A stretch of 17,878 bases of DNA from Gaiellasilicea sp035525905 (lineage in GTDB: Bacteria > Actinomycetota > Thermoleophilia > Gaiellales > Gaiellaceae): the NCBI GenBank assembly GCA_035525905.1, contig DATLDK010000052.1, positions 1 to 17,878 of the forward strand. Direction: 5' to 3'. The notes beneath the pieces were generated by a model. The model made no database searches, was not told the origin of the DNA, and saw only the letters and a list, made by a program, of their open reading frames with translations. The position numbers and the translations under genes were made by a program. Position 1 is the first letter of the stretch. Every line of letters begins with the position of its first letter. Below are positions 14,073 to 17,878 of this stretch, piece after piece.

Positions 14073-15898
14073 ACGGGAAACGCGAGTTGGTCGACGAAGA
14101 GGTCGTTGAAGTCGGCGCGGCCGGAGAGCTCGACGTACTCGACCTCTTCGACGATGGCCGCGGCGGCCGCACGCTCCTGCACGGAGAGCGAGACGATCTT
14201 CGCGCCCTCCCCGGCGACGTTGCCCGCCGAGACGATGCGTGTCAGCGGCAGCTTCGGGACGAGGCCGATCTTCACCGCGCTCGCGGCCGAGAGATAGGAG
14301 CCGAAGGACCCCGCCAGCAGCACCTGGGCGATCTCCTCGGGTGCGATCCCGAGGTCGCGGCAGAGGAGGTTCCAGCCGGTCGCGATCGACGCCTTCGCGA
14401 ACTGCAGCTCCCGTACGTCCCGCTGCGAGAGGTAGACCGAGTCGCTCAGATGGAAGACGTTCTCCTCGCCGATCTTCCCGAATCGCTCCGACTCGCCGAG
14501 CACGAACCGGCCGGAGCGGTCGAGGAGTCCGGCGCCGACGAGCTCGGCGACGGCATCCACGAGACCCGAGCCGCACATGCCCACCGGCTCGACGTCTCCG
14601 ATCACCGTGAGCTCGATCTCGCCGTCGCGGATCTTCACGCCCTCGATCGCTCCATCCGCAGCGCGCATGCCGCACTTGATCTGGGCCGCCTCGAACGCCG
14701 GCCCTGCCGGGGCGGCCGTCGCGAGGGCGCGCGCCGAGGAGCCGAGCGCGATCTCGCTGTTCGTCCCCACGTCGATGAAGAGCCGAATCCGGCGGTCCAG
14801 GGTAAGGCCGGTAGCGAGCAGCCCGGCGACGATGTCGCCGCCGACGTAGGCCCCCATGGCTGGGAAGAGCACGGCGGGCGCGCGCTCATGGACGCGAATG
14901 CCGAAGTCGCCCGCTGTCGCCGGCGGCAGCGTGGCGGCCGCCATCGTGAACGGCGCCATCGACAAGGGCTCCGGGTCGATCCCGAGTGCGATCTGGATCA
15001 TCGTCTGGTTGCCGGTCACCGAGACCTCGTAGATCTCGCCTGCCGCCACGCCCGCCTCCTCGCAGACCTCCTGGGCGAGCTCGTCGAGCGTCTCGTGCGC
15101 ACGGCTCTGCAGCAGGGCCAGGGCGCCCTCGTCGAGCATGGTCGCGGAGACGCGCGAGATCACGTCCGCACCGAAAGGCTGCTGCTTGTTCAGCTGCGAC
15201 TGCACGGCGAGCGGCGAGCCGGTCTCGAGGTCGAGGAGATTCGCGACGACCGTGGTCGTGCCGAGGTCGAACGCGATCGCGAACGTCCGGCCCGTCGTGT
15301 CGCCAGGCTCCACGTCGAGCAGGAGGTCGTCGCAGAGCACGGCGGTGACCTTGAAGTCGGCGGCGCGAAGCGTGCCTCCGAGCGTGCGCATGACGTCCAG
15401 CGGAACGCGGAGCTCCACGTCGTCCATTGCGGCGAGGACGCGTTCGAGATCGGACGCCTGGTCCTCGAGCGTCGGCTCCTCGAGCAGGAGGTAGCGCTTC
15501 TGCACCGCGGGTCGCAGGATCACGTGCCGGCCGACGCCGACGAGCGCAGCCTTCGGCCGCGAGGAGAGCGGCGGGACCTCGACGACGAGGTCGGCTTCGG
15601 CCGGCGCGCGGCACGCGAGCCGCCAGCCGGCTTTCAGCTCCTCGATCGAGAACGCGCGCGGGTCGACAGGCGAGAGCGCGACCTTCCCCTCGACAACGCG
15701 CACCTTGCACTTCTTGCAGGTGCCGTGGCCGCCGCAGGTCGAGTCGATCGCGATCCCGTTCCAGCTCGCGGCGTCGAAGAGCGTCGTCCCGGCCGGAACG
15801 CGTGCCTCCTTGGCGGGCGTCCCGTTGTCGCCGGTCGGCTCGAAGCGCAGCAGGACGCGGTCCTTCTGCACCGCGGGCAGGATCTCGGCTGCGCTCAC
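14069..15898 (-). CDS. Reductive activator of corrinoid enzymes ([2Fe-2S] + ASKHA ATPase)
   Basis: 609 aa starting at a GTG overlapping the methyltransferase stop (GTGA); the open frame upstream to 16120 lies inside that gene. Residues about 14-110 are a plant-type ferredoxin with Cys55, Cys61, Cys64 and Cys96 (C-x5-C-x2-C-x31-C). A middle domain follows, then from about 205 a DUF4445/ASKHA ATPase with AFDLGTTTVVANL (DLGTTT at 211-216), VTGNQTM, FIDVGTNSEIALG, VGMCGSGLVDAV and LLAGSFGSYLS. This is the RACE/DUF4445 architecture, which reactivates Co(II) corrinoid to Co(I) by ATP-driven electron transfer. RamA of methanogens does the same job with a C-terminal dicluster ferredoxin; here the cluster domain is N-terminal 2Fe-2S. 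It implies a corrinoid protein, which is not encoded in this window. Confidence 0.93.
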   Translation of the reverse strand: MSAAEILPAVQKDRVLLRFEPTGDNGTPAKEARVPAGTTLFDAASWNGIAIDSTCGGHGTCKKCKVRVVEGKVALSPVDPRAFSIEELKAGWRLACRAPAEADLVVEVPPLSSRPKAALVGVGRHVILRPAVQKRYLLLEEPTLEDQASDLERVLAAMDDVELRVPLDVMRTLGGTLRAADFKVTAVLCDDLLLDVEPGDTTGRTFAIAFDLGTTTVVANLLDLETGSPLAVQSQLNKQQPFGADVISRVSATMLDEGALALLQSRAHETLDELAQEVCEEAGVAAGEIYEVSVTGNQTMIQIALGIDPEPLSMAPFTMAAATLPPATAGDFGIRVHERAPAVLFPAMGAYVGGDIVAGLLATGLTLDRRIRLFIDVGTNSEIALGSSARALATAAPAGPAFEAAQIKCGMRAADGAIEGVKIRDGEIELTVIGDVEPVGMCGSGLVDAVAELVGAGLLDRSGRFVLGESERFGKIGEENVFHLSDSVYLSQRDVRELQFAKASIATGWNLLCRDLGIAPEEIAQVLLAGSFGSYLSAASAVKIGLVPKLPLTRIVSAGNVAGEGAKIVSLSVQERAAAAAIVEEVEYVELSGRADFNDLFVDQLAFPV

Positions 15899-16752
15899 GA
15901 TGCGGCGGCCGCCTGCTGCGCTCGGAACGAAGCGATCCAGCGCGCGCCCCACTCGTCGCGGCCGAGCAGGAGGTCGCCCGCCCGCACCGCGTCCACGCAC
16001 TCGGGGGAGCGCGCATCCATGATCGCGCTCGTCAGCCCGTGGCTCTGTGCAATCGAGAGGAACGCGCCGCCCAGCGTGCTCCGCCGCGGCAGCCCGAAAG
16101 CGGTGTTCGACGCGCCGCACGTCGTGTTGACGCCGAGCTGCTCGCGGATCAGCGCCAGGGTCTCGACGAAGAGCGTGACCGCGTTCGGCAGGGCGCCGAC
16201 GGGCATCGCGAGCGCGTCGATGACGACGTCCTCTGGCGGGATCCCGTAGTCCCCGGCGGCCGAGACGATCTTCTTGGCGACAGCCAGGCGGACCTCGGGC
16301 TCCATCGGGATGTCCTCGTCGTTCGCGAGCCCGATCACGGCGGCCCCGTGCTTCGCCACGAGCGGCAGGATCGCCTCCAGCCGCTCGTCCTCGCCCGTGA
16401 CGGAATTGACGAGCGCCTTGCCTTCGTAGGCATCGAGGCCGGCCTCGAGCGCCTCGATCACGGACGAGTCGAGGCAGAGCGGCAGGTCGGTGAGGCCCTG
16501 CACGATCCGGACCGCCTGGCCCATCAGCGCGACCTCGTCGGCCAGCGGATCGCCGACGTTGACGTCGAGCACGTCCGCCCCGCCTTCCACCTGCTGCGGA
16601 ACGTCGGTCTCGAGCTGGGAGAGGTCGCCCGCTTGCAGCAGCGCCTGGAAGGCCTTGCGCCCGGTCGGGTTGATCCGCTCGCCGATGATGCAGAAGGGCT
16701 GCTCCGGCCCGATGACGACGGTCCTAGACCGTGACTGGATGACGGTTTCCAC
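15895..16752 (-). CDS. mtgA: Methyltetrahydrofolate:corrinoid methyltransferase (MtgA/MeTr-like)
   Basis: 285 aa from the GTG at 16752, chosen because a strong Shine-Dalgarno precedes it and the sequence upstream (Arg/Ser-rich) is not family-like. It is a pterin-binding TIM barrel: IGERINPTGRK at about 23-33, DVLDVNVG, LPLCLDSS, ALVNSVTGE, VVIDALAMP, and TTCGASNTAFGLPRR. Asp95, Asn116, Asp179 and Asn216 match the pterin-binding set Asp75/Asn96/Asp160/Asn199 of acetogen MeTr in both order and spacing (21, 63, 37 against 21, 64, 39). There is no Cys/Zn homocysteine module, so it is not MetH. In this operon the likely direction is methyl-corrinoid + THF to methyl-THF, as in MtgA of glycine betaine users. 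The start overlaps the end of metF by 29 bases. Confidence 0.9.
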   Translation of the reverse strand: METVIQSRSRTVVIGPEQPFCIIGERINPTGRKAFQALLQAGDLSQLETDVPQQVEGGADVLDVNVGDPLADEVALMGQAVRIVQGLTDLPLCLDSSVIEALEAGLDAYEGKALVNSVTGEDERLEAILPLVAKHGAAVIGLANDEDIPMEPEVRLAVAKKIVSAAGDYGIPPEDVVIDALAMPVGALPNAVTLFVETLALIREQLGVNTTCGASNTAFGLPRRSTLGGAFLSIAQSHGLTSAIMDARSPECVDAVRAGDLLLGRDEWGARWIASFRAQQAAAAS

Positions 16753-17659
16753 TCGTCTCCCTCTCCTCCCTCGTCGGGATGCCGAGCCGGCGGCAGAGAG
16801 CGGCAATCCCCGCGTCCTTGCGGAAGCTGATCAGGTGCAGCCCCGCCACTCCGGGCAGCCCCAGTGCGCGCTCGGCGAGCTCGCAGGCGACGTCGAAGGC
16901 AGCTTCCTCCTGGTCGGGAGCCTGCTCGACCTGCGCGATCGTCGCGGCCGGGATCGAGATCCCGGGCACTTTCTCGTCGATGAAGCGCAAGGCGGAGGCG
17001 CTGCGGACGATCACGACCGACGGCAGCAGCGCCACGCGGTCGGTCAGCTTCGTTCGGACTGCCTCGCCCACGAACTGCTCGACCCGCTCGGGCTGAAAGC
17101 ACAGCTGCAGCTGGAGGAAGCGTGCGCCGGCACGCGCCTTCTTCCAGGCGCGCTCGACTCGGCGCTCGAAGGGAGGCGCCCCGGGATTCTCGACGGCGCC
17201 GAGGAAGAGGTGCGGCACCGGAACGACAGTGCGGCCGGAAAGGTAGTGGCCCTCGGCGATGCCGCGAGCTGCCGCCAGTAGCTGGGGTCCGTCGAGATCG
17301 AAGACGCGTCTGGCCTCCGGCTCGTCGCCGGCGGTGACATCGTCGCCGGTCAGGCAGCAGATGTTCTCGATCCCGTGCATGGCGGCGCCGACGATCTCGG
17401 ACTGGAGGGCGAGCCGGTTGCGGTCGCGGCAGACGAGCTGGAGAACGGGCTCTTCGCCGCAGGCCTTGATCGCCAGCGCGAGGGCAAGCGCCGATGGATG
17501 CGCATGCGCGGAGGTGTTGTCGGTCGCGTTGATCGCGTCGAGGTAGGGCGCCATCGGCTCCAGGTAGCGCGCGACCGAGCCGACATCGTTGTCGACGGCG
17601 CCGAGCTCTGCCGTCAGGACGAGCCGACCGGCGTCCAGAGCCTCCTCGAGCCGCGACAT
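16724..17659 (-). CDS. metF: Methylenetetrahydrofolate reductase, MetF type
   Basis: 311 aa from the ATG at 17659, directly after the metV stop. It has the FAD/TIM-barrel pattern of the MetF paired with MetV in acetogens: LTAELGAVDN near the start, INATDNTSAHAHPS, QLVCRDRNRLALQSEIVGA, ENICCLTGDDVTAGDEP, ARRVFDLDGPQLL, then FLQLQLCFQPE and GLHLISFRKD at the end. It interconverts methylene-THF and methyl-THF. In this catabolic setting oxidation of methyl-THF delivered by MtgA is the sensible direction. There is no NADH-binding extension, so the electron partner is open: the MetV Fe-S subunit and, by inference, EtfBA or another carrier. The last residues (GNRHPVTV) are read from DNA shared with the mtgA start. 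Confidence 0.93.
   Translation of the reverse strand: MSRLEEALDAGRLVLTAELGAVDNDVGSVARYLEPMAPYLDAINATDNTSAHAHPSALALALAIKACGEEPVLQLVCRDRNRLALQSEIVGAAMHGIENICCLTGDDVTAGDEPEARRVFDLDGPQLLAAARGIAEGHYLSGRTVVPVPHLFLGAVENPGAPPFERRVERAWKKARAGARFLQLQLCFQPERVEQFVGEAVRTKLTDRVALLPSVVIVRSASALRFIDEKVPGISIPAATIAQVEQAPDQEEAAFDVACELAERALGLPGVAGLHLISFRKDAGIAALCRRLGIPTREERETSGNRHPVTV
16757..16770 (-). promoter_or_regulatory. Ribosome binding site of mtgA, inside metF
   Basis: On the - strand GGGAGGAGAGGGAG lies 4 bases before the GTG at 16752. It overlaps the last codons of metF and decides the mtgA start. Confidence 0.6.
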
Positions 17660-17878
17660 CTAGTGCTCCGCTCCCCAGCCCGCCGGGACCCGGCGGTCGC
17701 GCTTGGTCACCCAGTTCGCCCACGACGAGGTGCCCCAGAGCCGGTTGTCGACCGGCGGCCGCAGCTCGTGGAACTCCTCCGTCCAGGGCAGCCGCTCGGC
17801 GCGGTCCCAGGCCTTGAGCCAGACGCAGCGCATCTCGGGCTTCACCTCGCAGCCGCCGTCGGCGCGGACGCCGCCGCA
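17660..17878 (-). CDS. metV: MetV-type methylenetetrahydrofolate reductase C-terminal domain protein, 3' end only
   Basis: The last 72 residues of a protein entering from the right edge; the open frame has no stop up to 17878. It starts with CGGVRADGGCEVKPE, then MRCVWLKAWDRAE, and ends RRVPAGWGAEH. The CGG...GxCEV...C-x-W/V-W pattern is the conserved end of the MTHFR_C (MetV) domain, a zinc/Fe-S protein that partners MetF. A GTG at 17845 would give a 61-aa product, but the homology begins before it. The TAG at 17660-17662 is followed with zero spacing, and in the same frame, by the metF ATG. Confidence 0.85.
   Translation of the reverse strand, partial: CGGVRADGGCEVKPEMRCVWLKAWDRAERLPWTEEFHELRPPVDNRLWGTSSWANWVTKRDRRVPAGWGAEH

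Noticed and set aside
14087..16249. 720-aa open frame on the + strand opposite the corrinoid activator
   Set aside because: Same shadow pattern; the - strand carries clear Fe-S and ATPase motifs.
15895..16752. Dihydropteroate synthase (folP) or MetH fragment
   Set aside because: The MeTr pterin residue set and TTCGASN-FGLP motif, with corrinoid activator and MetF as neighbours, fit a corrinoid methyltransferase better; no homocysteine or B12 module is present.
1..17878. CRISPR arrays, tRNA/rRNA genes, insertion sequences, phage or conjugation genes
   Set aside because: No regular direct repeats, cloverleaf-like sequences, transposase motifs or terminal inverted repeats were seen by eye; coding density leaves almost no room for them.

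Overview
The window is about 17.9 kb of very GC-rich, gene-dense bacterial DNA. GTG and TTG starts are frequent, most neighbouring genes overlap by 1-4 bases, and no intergenic gap reaches 50 bases. The style and gene content (a PRDX6-type peroxiredoxin, a geranylgeranyl reductase-family flavoprotein, a corrinoid/folate cluster next to a dimethylglycine dehydrogenase-like protein) suggest a high-GC actinomycete, perhaps a Thermoleophilia/Gaiellales-like lineage. That placement is an inference; there is no rRNA or other marker gene here. I saw no tRNA or rRNA gene, CRISPR array, insertion sequence, long repeat or attachment site.

Left arm (bases 1-8271, all + strand): the 3' end of a 1-Cys peroxiredoxin; a small protein with an Ada-like Cys-x2-Cys motif; an eight-helix membrane protein; a geranylgeranyl reductase-family flavoprotein; an FHA domain fused to a TIM-barrel amidohydrolase; a stand-alone cyclic nucleotide-binding (CNB) domain; a two-Rossmann flavoprotein; a small CoA-binding protein; and an MFS exporter. 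From the reductase onward the genes are joined by 4-base overlaps, except one 26-base gap before the CNB gene, where a strong ribosome binding site appears. The group mixes two signalling-type domains with redox and export functions and matches no pathway I know.

Right arm (17878-8268, all - strand): reading in the direction of transcription, metV (3' end only), metF, a MeTr/MtgA-type pterin methyltransferase, a [2Fe-2S] reductive activator of corrinoid enzymes, a DUF1638 protein, an 838-aa dimethylglycine/sarcosine dehydrogenase-like protein, etfB, etfA and nagA. The first eight form a coherent one-carbon module. An N-methyl compound would be demethylated by a corrinoid methyltransferase not in this window; MtgA passes the methyl to tetrahydrofolate; MetVF oxidises methyl-THF to methylene-THF; the activator keeps the cobalamin reduced; the DMGDH-like enzyme oxidatively removes further methyls; and EtfBA collects the electrons. 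This resembles glycine betaine catabolism that joins corrinoid-dependent and flavin-dependent demethylation. The missing substrate methyltransferase (MttB/MtgB type) and corrinoid protein would be expected just beyond base 17878.

The two arms converge tail to tail, and the last genes, the MFS exporter and nagA, overlap by four bases at 8268-8271, leaving no room for a terminator between them.
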